Both the position numbers and the translations under genes were made by a program. A stretch of 64,000 bases of DNA from contig MKWI01000006.1 in the NCBI GenBank assembly GCA_001899715.1, positions 310,001-374,000 of the forward strand, written 5' to 3'. Of this stretch, positions 42,479-51,477 are shown piece after piece (positions within the stretch are counted from its first letter, which is position 1; each line of letters opens with the position of its first letter). The notes under the pieces were generated by a model. That model did not search any database, had not been told where the DNA came from, and worked only from the letters and a program-made list of their open reading frames with translations. Source of the stretch: Sphingobium sp. 66-54 (GTDB lineage Bacteria > Pseudomonadota > Alphaproteobacteria > Sphingomonadales > Sphingomonadaceae).

Positions 42479-43285
42479 ATGTCCACAAAAGCCAAGCAAA
42501 CGCTCAAGGTCGCTTCCTGGAATATCAACAGCGTCCGTGCCCGGCTCGATATCGTCGAGCGCTTCCTGACCGAATATGCCCCTGATATCCTGTGCCTGCA
42601 GGAGACCAAGGTGATGAACGACGTGTTCCCCGAGGGGCTGTTCCGCCGCCACGGCTACAATCACCTCGCCCTGCACGGCCAGCGCATGCACCATGGCGTG
42701 GCAATCGCCAGCAAGGTGCCAATCCGCGACGACGACCGGCTCGACTGGCAGGCTAATGGCGAGGCGCGGCATGTCGGCGTGCGGCTCGATAACGGGCTGC
42801 GCATCGAGAATGTCTACGTGCCCGCCGGCGGCGAGGAACCGGACCGCACGATCAACCCAAAATTCGGCCAGAAGCTCGATTTCTTCGAGCGGATGATCGA
42901 CTGGTCGTCGAAACTCGACGTGCCGACGCTGCTGGTCGGCGATTTCAACGTCGCCCCGCTTGAGTGCGACGTGTGGAGCCACAAGCAGCTCATCAACGTG
43001 GTCAGCCACACGGCCATTGAGTGCGCGCTGATGGACCGGCTGCAAAAAGCCCATGACTGGGTCGACCTCGGCCGCCATTTCGTGCCGCCGCCCGGCCGGC
43101 TGTTCACCTGGTGGAGCTACCGTGCGCACGACTGGGCCAAGTCGGATCGCGGCCGGCGGCTCGACCATATGTGGGCAAGCCCGGAAGTCGCCGCCAAGGC
43201 CGTCTCGCATGTCGTCGCCGAGCCGGTGCGCAGTTGGGCGCGCCCGTCCGACCATGCGGCGCTCATCACGGAATTCGCGTTCTGA
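42479..43285 (+). CDS. xthA: Exodeoxyribonuclease III
   Basis: XthA is an AP endonuclease and 3' repair enzyme. The 268-residue protein has the EEP-fold motifs VASWNINSVRARL, LQETKV (metal Glu), HGVAIASK, LLVGDFNVAP and RLDHMW, with the terminal catalytic SDHAAL segment. The start ATG follows AGGGACAG. Its stop overlaps ribA as TGATG. Confidence 0.95.
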   Translation: MSTKAKQTLKVASWNINSVRARLDIVERFLTEYAPDILCLQETKVMNDVFPEGLFRRHGYNHLALHGQRMHHGVAIASKVPIRDDDRLDWQANGEARHVGVRLDNGLRIENVYVPAGGEEPDRTINPKFGQKLDFFERMIDWSSKLDVPTLLVGDFNVAPLECDVWSHKQLINVVSHTAIECALMDRLQKAHDWVDLGRHFVPPPGRLFTWWSYRAHDWAKSDRGRRLDHMWASPEVAAKAVSHVVAEPVRSWARPSDHAALITEFAF

Positions 43286-44349
43286 TGGACGCGCGCGCCG
43301 CCGCCCGCGCGATCGACGCGCTGCGGCGCGGCTGGCCGATTCGCGTGACCGGCGGCGACGGGCCGCTAGGGCTGCTGCCCATCGAGGGCGCGACGGCGCC
43401 GAGCCTCGCCGCGTTCGATCCGCGGGGGCAGGCTCCGTTGCTGCTCTCGGCGGCGCGCGGCGCGACGCTCAAGCTCGCCAACCAGCGCGCAGCGGCGGAT
43501 CCACACGCTCCCGTCCTGATCGCACGCGAACCGTGGATCGACGGGCCGGCGGCCGCGATGGCGGTCGCGGACCCGGTCAGCGACCTCGCGACGCCGCTCA
43601 AGGGGCCATTCCGCGCACTGCCGATCGTGCAGGCCGAGGCGGCCGCGCAGGCGCTCGTCCTTGCGCGGCTGGCAGGGCTGCTGCCGGCCTATTTCGTGGG
43701 GGCCACGGATGCTCCCGCCGAAGTGGAGGTCACGGCCGGCGCTATCGCCGCTTACGCCGACCCGGCACGCCTCATCATCGCCGCACGAGCGCGCCTGCCG
43801 GTGGAAGCGCGCGAGGACACCGAGATTGTCGCCTTCCGCTCCACCGATGATCCACGCGAGCATATCGCGCTCATCGTCGGCCAGCCGGACGGCAACCCGC
43901 CGGTTGTGCGGCTGCACAGCGAATGCCTGACCGGCGACGTGCTCGGCAGCCTCAAATGCGATTGCGGCCCGCAGCTCCATGCCGCGCTGCACCAGATCGC
44001 CGACGGGCGCTGGGGGGTGCTACTCTATCTGCGGCAGGAGGGGCGCGGCATCGGCCTCATCAACAAGCTGCGCGCCTATGAGTTGCAGGACCAGGGCTTC
44101 GACACGGTGGACGCCAACGTCCGGCTGGGCTTCGCCATCGACGCGCGCGATTTCGGCGTGGCGGCGCGGATGCTCGGCCTGCTCGGCATCAAGGCGGTGC
44201 GGCTGCTCACCAACAACCTCGCCAAGGTCGCCGGGCTGGAGGCGGCGGGCATCACCGTGACCGAGCGGCTGCCGCTCGCGCTGCCGAGCAACCCGCACAA
44301 CGAACGCTATCTCGCCACCAAGCGCGACCGCACCGGCCACGATCTCTGA
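43285..44349 (+). CDS. ribA: GTP cyclohydrolase II with extra N-terminal region
   Basis: RibA opens GTP in the first step of riboflavin synthesis. The 354-residue protein is far longer than E. coli RibA (196). The enzyme part is the second half, with Zn-binding cysteines in HSECLTGDVLGSLKCDCGP and the RQEGRGIGLINK active-site loop. The first 155 residues have no DHBP-synthase active-site motifs that I can see and may be a degenerate relative. The start overlaps xthA and the stop overlaps the L,D-transpeptidase gene. Confidence 0.92.
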   Translation: MDARAAARAIDALRRGWPIRVTGGDGPLGLLPIEGATAPSLAAFDPRGQAPLLLSAARGATLKLANQRAAADPHAPVLIAREPWIDGPAAAMAVADPVSDLATPLKGPFRALPIVQAEAAAQALVLARLAGLLPAYFVGATDAPAEVEVTAGAIAAYADPARLIIAARARLPVEAREDTEIVAFRSTDDPREHIALIVGQPDGNPPVVRLHSECLTGDVLGSLKCDCGPQLHAALHQIADGRWGVLLYLRQEGRGIGLINKLRAYELQDQGFDTVDANVRLGFAIDARDFGVAARMLGLLGIKAVRLLTNNLAKVAGLEAAGITVTERLPLALPSNPHNERYLATKRDRTGHDL

Positions 44350-44873
44350 TGCCGGACACCATCCTCGTCGATGGCAAGGCCGGCACGCTGACGCTGGGCG
44401 ACTGGATCCGCCCCTGCGTTATCGGCAAAGGCGGCCTGATCGCTGCCACCGACAAGCGCGAGGGCGACGACGCCACCCCATGCGGCGATTGGCCGATTCG
44501 CGCTGTGCTGCTCCGTCCCGGCCGCATTGAGACGGAATATGCGCCCGCCGTGCCATGGCGCTGGATCAGGGAAAGCGACGGCTGGTGCGACGATGCGGCC
44601 GATCCCGCCTATAACCGCCCCGTCCACCTGCCGCGCGCGACCAGTCACGAGGTGCTGGCGCGCGACGATCAGGCCTATGATGTCATCGTCGTGCTCGGCC
44701 ATAACGATGCGCCACCCGTGCCCGGCCTCGGCAGCGCCATCTTCCTCCACCAATGGGTAATCGGCGCAGACGGCGCGCCCAAAGCGACCGAAGGCTGCGT
44801 CGCCATCGCGCCGGAGAGCATGCGCACGCTCCTCCTGCGCCTTGCGCCGGGCATGATCCTGCGCATCATCTAG
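44349..44873 (+). CDS. L,D-transpeptidase (YkuD-type) family protein
   Basis: The 174-residue protein has the YkuD pattern: the VVLGHNDAPP..GSAIFLHQWV strand-loop and the catalytic Cys in TEGCVAIA (usually SHGC). No signal peptide is apparent, which is uncommon for an enzyme acting on peptidoglycan; the protein may be cytoplasmic or exported in another way. It overlaps ribA as TGATG. Confidence 0.82.
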   Translation: MPDTILVDGKAGTLTLGDWIRPCVIGKGGLIAATDKREGDDATPCGDWPIRAVLLRPGRIETEYAPAVPWRWIRESDGWCDDAADPAYNRPVHLPRATSHEVLARDDQAYDVIVVLGHNDAPPVPGLGSAIFLHQWVIGADGAPKATEGCVAIAPESMRTLLLRLAPGMILRII

Positions 44874-44919
44874 GGCAGATCGGCGCGGCGATGCGAAGCG
44901 CACCGCCGCGCCCGAGCGC

Positions 44920-45369
44920 TCATTTCAGAATCTGCTCCTGCAGGAACTCGCTGCCGACGACCTTGCGGAAGGCGGCGCGATTGCCGTTTTCCTTGTTGAG
45001 CTGGTCCAGCGATTTCGTCTGCCAGTCCATATACGCCTTGCGCTGGTCGAGCATGGCTTTGGCATTGGGGAAGTCGCCGTAGATCGTCACCAGATACAGG
45101 TCGGCCTCGCCCTGGCGCGGATAGAGGTTGGACAGAACATGATAGGATTTGATCCAGCCCTTGGACTTGGCGAACTCCTGCTCCTTCTTCCACTCCGATG
45201 CGATCCATTGCAGATATTGGAGATCGCCGCCGTCGAGCATGTCGATGCCGGTGACATCCCAGAAGTCGCCGGGGTCGGTGGGATAGCTTTGTGCGACTGC
45301 GGGCGCGGCAGGCAAGAAGATCACGGGCGCGCAGGCGAGCGTTATGGCCTTCAGAAGCACGTTTTTCAT
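44920..45369 (-). CDS. Hypothetical secreted protein
   Basis: The 149-residue product has a clean signal peptide (KNVLLKAITLACAPVIFLPA-AP-AVAQ) and a small soluble domain with SYHVLSNLYPRQGEADLYLV. I do not recognise the family; it reads like a dimeric alpha/beta ferredoxin-like domain. The ATG at 45369 follows GAGGGGAC. It is convergent with the transpeptidase gene. Confidence 0.78.
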   Translation of the reverse strand: MKNVLLKAITLACAPVIFLPAAPAVAQSYPTDPGDFWDVTGIDMLDGGDLQYLQWIASEWKKEQEFAKSKGWIKSYHVLSNLYPRQGEADLYLVTIYGDFPNAKAMLDQRKAYMDWQTKSLDQLNKENGNRAAFRKVVGSEFLQEQILK

Positions 45370-45544
45370 GGTTAGTCCCCTCGGATCATGGCTGGGTGAG
45401 CCATTCTCGTCGATCATGCGCCGGGAGTACCTGATGCAGCCCCGGCCAATCGTGCTGCGTCCCTATTGAGTCGCGATCGTGATCGCGCGGATTATCGCAC
45501 GATACACGCCATTAACGAAAGGAATTGGCGGCCCGCCTTTGCTG

Positions 45545-47383
45545 TTACTCCGCCGCATCCTCCAGCGCCCGGGCGTCCGCCTCCGGGTTCATCCGCTCGG
45601 CCGCCTGCCGCGCCCACATCTGCGCATAGGTGCCGCCCAGCGCCAGCAGGTCCGCATGGTTGCCCTGCTCGATGATGCGGCCATCCTCCAGCACGATGAT
45701 CCGGTCGGCATGGACGATGGTGGAGAGACGGTGGGCGACGATAAGCGTGGTGCGCCGCGCGGCGATATCGCCGAGCACGCTCTGGATCGCCGCCTCGGTG
45801 CGGCTGTCGAGCGCGCTGGTCGCCTCATCGAGGATGAGGATTGGCGGGTCCTTAACCAGCGTGCGGGCAATGGCGACGCGCTGCTTCTCGCCGCCCGAGA
45901 GCTTGAGGCCGCGCTCGCCCACCCGCGTCTCGTAACCCAATGGCTGCGCCTCGATGAAGCGGTCGATCGCCGCGCCCTTCGCCGCCGCCTCGATCTCCGC
46001 CTGCGTGGCGCCATCGCGCCCGTAGCCGATATTGTAGCCGATGGTATCGTTGAACAGCACCATGTCCTGCGGCACGATGCCGATGACATGGCGCAGCGAG
46101 GCCTGCTGCACCTGCGCGATATTCTGCCCGTCGATCAGGATGCGGCCGCCCTGAATATCGTAGAAGCGGTAGAGCAGCCGCGCGATGGTCGATTTGCCCG
46201 CGCCGGAATGGCCGACAATGGCGAGCGTGCTGCCCGGCGCCACGGTGAAGCTGATGCCCTTGAGGATCGTCCGCTCCGGCTCGTAGCCGAACACGACATC
46301 CTCGAAGCGCACCTCGCCGGCCGTCACCCGCAGCAGCGGCGCATTAGGCTTGTCGACAATCTCCGACGGCGTGTCGATCAGACCGAACATTGCCTCCATG
46401 TCGATCAGCCCCTGCCGGATCGTGCGATAGACCATGCCGAGCAGGTCGAGCGGGCGGAAAAGCTGCATCAGCAGCGCGTTGACCAGCACCACGTCGCCGG
46501 GCGTGAAGCGCCCCTTGCTCCAGCCCCACACGGTGAAGGCCATCGCCCCGCCCATCATCGCATTGGTGATGAGCGCCTGGCCGATATTGAGCATGGCGAG
46601 GCTGTTGTTGCTCTTGGTCGCGGCATCCATGTAGCGCCGCTGCGCCTGGCCGTAGCGCGCCGCCTCGCGCTCCTCGGCGCTGAAATATTTCACCGTCTCG
46701 AAGTTGAGCAGGCTGTCCACCGCATGGGCGACGGCGCCGGTATCGAGGTCCACCATCTCGCGGCGCAGATGGTTGCGCCACTCCGTCACCTTCTGGGTGA
46801 ACCAGATATAGACGCCGACCATCACCAGCGTCGCCGCGACGAGGCCGCTGCCGAACTTGAGCTGGAAGATGACGCAAACCGCCAGCAGCTCGATCGCGGT
46901 GGGCGCGATGTTGAACAGCAGGAAATGGAGCATCGTCTCGATGGTGGTGGTGCCGCGCTCCACCACCCGCGTGACGGCACCGGTCTTGCGGTTGAGGTGG
47001 AAGCGCAGCGAAAGATTGTGCAGGTGGCGCAGCACCTGCTCTGCCATCAGCCGCTGGGCGTTGCGCCCGACCCGCTCGAAGGCGACGCTGCGCAGATTGT
47101 CCGACAACACACCGCCGAACCGCGCGCCGGCATAAGCCAACACCAACGCCGATGCGAGGGTGACGCCGGCCTCCATGCCCGGCCCCATCGCATCGATAAT
47201 GCCCTTGTAGGCAAAGGGCATGATGAGCGTGATCGCCTTGCCGGCCAGCACCAGCACCAGCGCGACGACGATGCGCATGCGCAGCTTCGGCTCGCCCGCA
47301 GGCCAGAGATAGGGCAGGAAGCGCCGGAGCGTCGCCCAGCCCGAAGGGGCCTTGCTCGCCCGCACATGCTCGTTTCCTGTCAT
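45545..47383 (-). CDS. Atm1-type ABC exporter (fused membrane and ATPase domains)
   Basis: The 612-residue half-transporter resembles bacterial Atm1/HMT1, which export glutathione-linked metal or persulfide compounds. Six membrane helices occupy about residues 35-310, with VALVLVLAGKAITLIMPFAY first. The ATPase has Walker A GHSGAGKST, signature LSGGEKQRVAIAR and Walker B ILILDEATSALD. The ATG at 47383 is chosen because upstream residues look non-native. It stands alone. A lipid-exporting MsbA-type protein is less likely. Confidence 0.9.
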   Translation of the reverse strand: MTGNEHVRASKAPSGWATLRRFLPYLWPAGEPKLRMRIVVALVLVLAGKAITLIMPFAYKGIIDAMGPGMEAGVTLASALVLAYAGARFGGVLSDNLRSVAFERVGRNAQRLMAEQVLRHLHNLSLRFHLNRKTGAVTRVVERGTTTIETMLHFLLFNIAPTAIELLAVCVIFQLKFGSGLVAATLVMVGVYIWFTQKVTEWRNHLRREMVDLDTGAVAHAVDSLLNFETVKYFSAEEREAARYGQAQRRYMDAATKSNNSLAMLNIGQALITNAMMGGAMAFTVWGWSKGRFTPGDVVLVNALLMQLFRPLDLLGMVYRTIRQGLIDMEAMFGLIDTPSEIVDKPNAPLLRVTAGEVRFEDVVFGYEPERTILKGISFTVAPGSTLAIVGHSGAGKSTIARLLYRFYDIQGGRILIDGQNIAQVQQASLRHVIGIVPQDMVLFNDTIGYNIGYGRDGATQAEIEAAAKGAAIDRFIEAQPLGYETRVGERGLKLSGGEKQRVAIARTLVKDPPILILDEATSALDSRTEAAIQSVLGDIAARRTTLIVAHRLSTIVHADRIIVLEDGRIIEQGNHADLLALGGTYAQMWARQAAERMNPEADARALEDAAE

Positions 47384-47437
47384 CGGCACCGAGTTAGGAG
47401 CCGCGCACCCGCTTGCCAAGGGCGGCGGACCCGGCGC

Positions 47438-48250
47438 TCAGGCAAGCGCGATGCGGCCTTGCGCGGCATAGCGGCCCCGCCCTTGCCCGGTAACGGCGAG
47501 CGTCATGGCGGCCAGTTCGGCCGGGTTGTTGTCCGCGAACACATAATCGCGCGCCAGCGAGAAGCGCGCGAAGCTCCCGGCGGAACCCGGATAGGCGGCG
47601 GCATCGGCATAGGCCACACGCGCCATTTCCGCCGGAATGATGAGCTGCGAGGTGAGTAGCGCGTCCCGCCCGGTTAGCACCGCGTCCAGTCCGGCGAACA
47701 CCTGCACATGAATATGCGGATAGCGCCCGGCGTAACAGCCCGGCACGATGGTGGTGAAGCGCACGCGCCCCGCCGCGTCCGTCCGCTGCACCCCACGCAG
47801 ATAGCTCTCCTCCGGTGCACTGTAGAGCGAGTAAAGTCCCTCCGCATCGCTCTGCCAGACATAGACGGCGCGTCCGGCAAGCGGCGCACAACCCCTGGCA
47901 TCGACCAGCGTCAGCGTGAGGTCGAGCGGCAGGCCCGCCGCCACGCGCGTGGAGCCAATGAAGCTGGCGCGGATATCGCTGCGCACGATACCGGGCGCAG
48001 CCAACGCGTTGCTGCTGGAGCCAGGCGCCCGGTTGGTGCCGTCGGCCGGAAAAGGCCCGGCGGTCTCAGCGGGCGCGGCGAGACAGATGGCAGCCTGCTC
48101 CTCCGCCGCCCGACTACGGCTGGCGGCCGGAAGCAGTGCCAGCACGCCCGCGCCGCCGATCCAGCCGAGCGCATCCCGCCGGCCAAGCGCATCGAGCGCC
48201 GCCAGATCGCGGGCAAGGCCGCCCTCATGAGCTGGGTCGCGCGGGATCAT
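47438..48250 (-). CDS. Secreted intradiol dioxygenase-like protein
   Basis: The 270-residue protein resembles catechol-type intradiol dioxygenases. A signal-like or twin-arginine-like stretch (GRRDALGWIGGAGVLALLPA) leads it. Then AETAGPFPADGTNRAP and the iron ligands follow: Tyr in VYVWQSDAEGLYSLYS and in PGCYAGRYPHIHVQVF, which supplies the two His. An extracytoplasmic intradiol dioxygenase is unusual for catechol breakdown and may act on larger aromatics. GGAGAGG precedes the ATG. Confidence 0.85.
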   Translation of the reverse strand: MIPRDPAHEGGLARDLAALDALGRRDALGWIGGAGVLALLPAASRSRAAEEQAAICLAAPAETAGPFPADGTNRAPGSSSNALAAPGIVRSDIRASFIGSTRVAAGLPLDLTLTLVDARGCAPLAGRAVYVWQSDAEGLYSLYSAPEESYLRGVQRTDAAGRVRFTTIVPGCYAGRYPHIHVQVFAGLDAVLTGRDALLTSQLIIPAEMARVAYADAAAYPGSAGSFARFSLARDYVFADNNPAELAAMTLAVTGQGRGRYAAQGRIALA

Positions 48251-48352
48251 CGGCCTCTCCTTGTCGGAGCCGCCGGAGTCTGATCCAGATTGCCCGTTTA
48301 CGCAAGCTGGCCGTTAGAGCGCGTCTGCTTCAGGTTGAACCACGTCGCCCTT

Positions 48353-48423
48353 CTGCGCAGGCAGGAGCCCAAGGCGCATGCGCGGTTCTTGTCCATCTTG
48401 GAAGCTTACCTGCGCAGGAGCAC
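48353..48423. repeat. Diverged GCTCCTGCGCAGGCAGGAGC repeat pair
   Basis: CTGCGCAGGCAGGAGCCC (48353-48370) and CCTGCGCAGGAGCAC (48409-48423) are two arms of the same element as at 62627-62710, with about 40 unrelated bases between. TTAGAGC lies just before, at 48314. The pair is in the 194-base gap between two minus-strand genes. Confidence 0.6.
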
Positions 48424-48444
48424 TATCCCCCCCGTGCGAACACG

Positions 48445-49266
48445 CTATGGAATCGCAAACGGCGCCCCCTTGCGCCCCATCGCCCACCAGACGCGGTGCG
48501 GCACCGCAAGCGGCTCCTGCGGAAAGCGCTCCGCCAGCAGCGCGGCGAGATCGGCATCGAAGCGCGCCACCGCGGCCGCATCGAGGCTGGCCTTTACCGG
48601 CGCGCTGGCGCGCAGACGACCGCGCCAACCCTCATGGCTGTAGGGCTGGGCCACGTCGAACGAGGCGGTCTCGAGGGCGCCAAACCCTGCACCGCTCATG
48701 TCCGTCAGCCACTGCGGATAGAGACCGGTGCCGCGCCCCAGCGTCCAGTCCGGGCTGTAGGTGCGGATCAAATCCTCGCTCACCTCGACGAGATTGCCCG
48801 GCAACGGCAGCCAGTCGAAATGGGCGATGACCAGCGCCCCGCCGGACCGCAGCACCCGAGCCGCCTCGCGCGCCGCCACCGGCCGGTCGAACCAGTGCCA
48901 GCACTGGCCGGCCAGCACGACATCGAACGCGCCGTCCGCGAACGGCAGCGCCTCGGCCGTGCCGGTGCGATAGGCGACCGCCACGCCCGCTTCCTCATCC
49001 AGCCGCCGCGCCTGCACGATCAGCGCGTCGCTCGGGTCGATGGCCGTCACCGCCAGACCGCACCGCGCCAGGCCACGTGCAATCGTCCCCGTGCCAGTGC
49101 CCAGATCGAGCACCCGCTGCCCCGCCGTCAGGCCCAGTTGCGCAACGATGCACTCGAAAAAACGCTCGGGAAAGCCGGCGCGATAGGTGCCATAATCCGC
49201 CGCCGCCCGCCCGAAATCGACCCTGCTACCGAAGGCGCGGGCCTGCTCGACCTGCTGCTCAGCCAT
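48445..49266 (-). CDS. Class I SAM-dependent methyltransferase
   Basis: The 273-residue enzyme has SAM motif I as VLDLGTGTGTIARGL, an acidic second motif VTAIDPSD and the AGQCWHWFD post-motif region, as in the methyltransferase-11/25 superfamily. The substrate is unknown. I start at ATG 49266, which overlaps the transporter stop by eight bases and follows GGAGAGGGCG. It is probably co-transcribed with the symporter upstream. Confidence 0.87.
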   Translation of the reverse strand: MAEQQVEQARAFGSRVDFGRAAADYGTYRAGFPERFFECIVAQLGLTAGQRVLDLGTGTGTIARGLARCGLAVTAIDPSDALIVQARRLDEEAGVAVAYRTGTAEALPFADGAFDVVLAGQCWHWFDRPVAAREAARVLRSGGALVIAHFDWLPLPGNLVEVSEDLIRTYSPDWTLGRGTGLYPQWLTDMSGAGFGALETASFDVAQPYSHEGWRGRLRASAPVKASLDAAAVARFDADLAALLAERFPQEPLAVPHRVWWAMGRKGAPFAIP

Positions 49267-50587
49267 CGCCCTCTCCCGCGATGGCGAAATCTTCCGCCCG
49301 GCTGGTGCTGGCAATCACCTGCGCGGCGACCAGATCGCCGATCACGTTGAGCGCGGTGCGGCACATGTCGAGGAAGCGGTCGACGCCGAGGACGAGGCCG
49401 ATGCCCTCCGGCGGCACGCCCACGGTGCCGAGGATCAGCGCGATCACCGGCAGCGATCCTGCCGGCACGCCCGCCGTGCCGATACCGCCGAGGATGCAGA
49501 TCAGCATCACCACGAGCTGCTGCCCCAGCGTCAGGTCGATGCCGAAGAACTGCGCGAGGAAGATCACCGTCACCCCCTCGAACATCGCCGTGCCGTTCTG
49601 GTTGGCGGTGGCGCCGATAGTGAGGACGAAGCGGGCGATAGGCCGGGGCAGCTTGAGTTCGGTATCCGCCACCCGCAGCGAGGTGGGCAGCGTCGCGTTG
49701 GACGAGGCGGTGGAGAAGGCCATCAGCATCGCCTCCTGCGTCTCGCGGAAGAAGGCGACCGGGTTCTTGCGCGCAATCAGCGCGAGGATCAGCGAAAAGA
49801 CGCCGAACATCTGCAACGCCAGCGCCACCAGCACCACGAATACATAGGCGGAGAGGCGCCCGATCAGGTCCCAGCCGAACTGCGCGGCGAGGTTGAACAT
49901 GAAGCAGAAGATAGCGAGCGGCGCGAGCTTGATGACAAGGCCGATGAGGCGCATCGACACCTCGAACACGCCCTCCACCCCAGCCTTCAGCACCGCTGTC
50001 TTCGCCGGATCGACCAGCAGGAAGCCGATGCCGAAGAACAGGGCGAAGAACATCACCGCGAGGATGTCGTTGCTGCTCATAGCCGCCACGAAGTTGGAGG
50101 GCACGACCGCCACCAGCGCCTCGATCCCGGTCTTGGAGGCGCCGGCCTGCTCGACGATGGAGGCGGCACCTTGTGCCGACGCGTCGATCATGTCGCGCGC
50201 CAGCCGCGGGTCGACGCCGCCGCCGGGCTGGAACAGATTGACCATGGCAAGGCTGATCGCGACCGCAATGGAGGAGACGATCACCGTGTAGAGCAACGTG
50301 CGCAACCCCACCGTCCGCAGGTGCCGCGCCTCGCCCATGTCCGCCACGCCGACGATCAGCGCCGAGACCAGCAGCGGAATGACCAGCATGAACAGCAGCC
50401 GCAGGAAAATCTGGCCGATCGGCTGGGTGATGTAGGTCGTCACCGCATGGACCCAGGCCGCGTCGGCGGCAACGGCATGGACGATCAGCCCCAGCGCCAG
50501 CCCAGCCAGAAAACCGCCGAGCATCCAATATTGCAGGCGCTGGCTGCCATGGCCGCCGGCCTTTCCCTCTGCGGTCTGTGCGGTCAT
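49259..50587 (-). CDS. Dicarboxylate/amino acid:cation symporter
   Basis: The 442-residue membrane protein is of the DAACS (GltP/DctA) family. The first helices (MLGGFLAGLALGLIVHAVAA, LFMLVIPLLVSALIVGVADM) and the transport-site motifs NQNGTAMFEGV and GTAGVPAGSLPVI are present. It should take up glutamate/aspartate or C4-dicarboxylates with H+ or Na+. The start ATG is preceded by 458 gene-less bases. It overlaps the methyltransferase gene. Confidence 0.93.
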   Translation of the reverse strand: MTAQTAEGKAGGHGSQRLQYWMLGGFLAGLALGLIVHAVAADAAWVHAVTTYITQPIGQIFLRLLFMLVIPLLVSALIVGVADMGEARHLRTVGLRTLLYTVIVSSIAVAISLAMVNLFQPGGGVDPRLARDMIDASAQGAASIVEQAGASKTGIEALVAVVPSNFVAAMSSNDILAVMFFALFFGIGFLLVDPAKTAVLKAGVEGVFEVSMRLIGLVIKLAPLAIFCFMFNLAAQFGWDLIGRLSAYVFVVLVALALQMFGVFSLILALIARKNPVAFFRETQEAMLMAFSTASSNATLPTSLRVADTELKLPRPIARFVLTIGATANQNGTAMFEGVTVIFLAQFFGIDLTLGQQLVVMLICILGGIGTAGVPAGSLPVIALILGTVGVPPEGIGLVLGVDRFLDMCRTALNVIGDLVAAQVIASTSRAEDFAIAGEGDG

Positions 50588-50659
50588 ATGTGCTGCGTCC
50601 CTGTGGCCTTCACGGCAGGCTAACAGTGCCAGGAAGGCTGCGCAAACGCTCCACGCAGG

Positions 50660-50698
50660 AAAAAATGGGGGCTCCGCGGTCGCAAAACGGAACCCCCA
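50660..50698 (-). terminator. Intrinsic terminator with no assigned gene upstream
   Basis: On the minus strand TGGGGGTTCCG pairs with CGGAGCCCCCA (one G-U), followed by six T. It is a strong terminator, 72 bases upstream of the symporter start. The nearest minus-strand gene before it (YjbQ) ended about 350 bases earlier. Confidence 0.75.
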
Positions 50699-50830
50699 AG
50701 GCGATACCGGAAACCGGGACTGATGGCACGGTATCGGAGTCGTCGGTTCAAGGATGCCGTTAGGCCGGATTGCCGTTCAGTTCAGGTCGAGCGGAAGATG
50801 GCGCTTTTCCGTGATCCGGAGCGCCATCTA
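50660..50830 (-). ncRNA. Candidate small RNA ending at the terminator
   Basis: Upstream of the terminator on the minus strand two more stems are visible: CGATACCG/CGGTATCG (50702-50709 with 50729-50736) and AGATGGCGC/GCGCCATCT (50796-50804 with 50821-50829). A string of paired segments that ends in a T-run terminator, in a long gap without a gene, suggests an RNA gene. I cannot name a family, and the AGATGGCGC stem may instead be a repeat. Confidence 0.35.
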
Positions 50831-51045
50831 CTTAGAGCAGGTGAGCACCGGAAGCGGGGAGCAGCGCCATTTGCTGGCCGACATGGGCTGAATGGCAATC
50901 CGCCCCAGGCCTCACATGATCCGCGCGCTCTAAGGCACAATATCGTCCATCAAGCCAAGGCCACCGCCCCGCTGCCGGCGCGGCTCCTGCACGGCTCACC
51001 GGAGGCGTTTGACAAAGCGAGATGAAAGGGCGGCGAACCGCGTGC

Positions 51046-51471
51046 TCAGGCGCCGAGCAGATGCAGCGCGATCTCGCGGTGATGCGGCGCGCGGCGATGC
51101 TCCACCAGATAGAGGCCCTGCCATGTGCCCAGCGCCAGCCGCCCGCCGATCAGCGGTATGGAGAGCGTGACGCCGGTCAGCATCGCGCGGATATGCGCGG
51201 GCATATCGTCCGGTCCCTCGTCGTCATGGCGGTAGTGGCCATCCTCCGGCGCGATGCGTACCAGCCAGGCGAGTAGGTCGCACTGCACCGCCGGGGCGGC
51301 ATTCTCCTGAATGGTGAGCGAGGCGGAGGTATGGCGGCAAAGCAGGGTCAACAGCCCTTCGTCCATACCCTGCGCGGCGACCCAGCGGGCCACGTCGCGG
51401 CCGATCTCGACCAGCGCCTGCCCCGGCGTTTCGACACGCAGCAGCCCGGTCGCCTGCCGCAATTCAGCCAT
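51046..51471 (-). CDS. yjbQ: YjbQ family protein (UPF0047)
   Basis: The 141-residue protein has the UPF0047 signature: LCRHTSASLTIQENAAP, then GVTLSIPLIGGRLALGTWQG and LVEHRRAPHHREI with its clustered His. Members have been reported to have thiamine-phosphate synthase-like activity, but the physiological role is unclear. It is six bases downstream of aroC and likely in its operon. Confidence 0.92.
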   Translation of the reverse strand: MAELRQATGLLRVETPGQALVEIGRDVARWVAAQGMDEGLLTLLCRHTSASLTIQENAAPAVQCDLLAWLVRIAPEDGHYRHDDEGPDDMPAHIRAMLTGVTLSIPLIGGRLALGTWQGLYLVEHRRAPHHREIALHLLGA

Positions 51472-51477
51472 GGCGCA

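Larger units (their letters stand above)
50588..51045. other. Gene-less gap with inverted repeats before the symporter
   Basis: Besides the terminator and stems above, TTAGAGC (50832-50838) and GCTCTAA (50927-50933) are inverted copies 88 bases apart. GCGCTTTTCCGTGATCCGG near 50801-50819 resembles intergenic repeats known from other alphaproteobacteria. A 100-codon plus-strand frame here has no ribosome site or family look, so I do not call it. Confidence 0.5.

Noticed and set aside
50723-51025. A 100-codon protein in the gap before the symporter
   Set aside because: It has no ribosome site and no family features, and it crosses inverted repeats.
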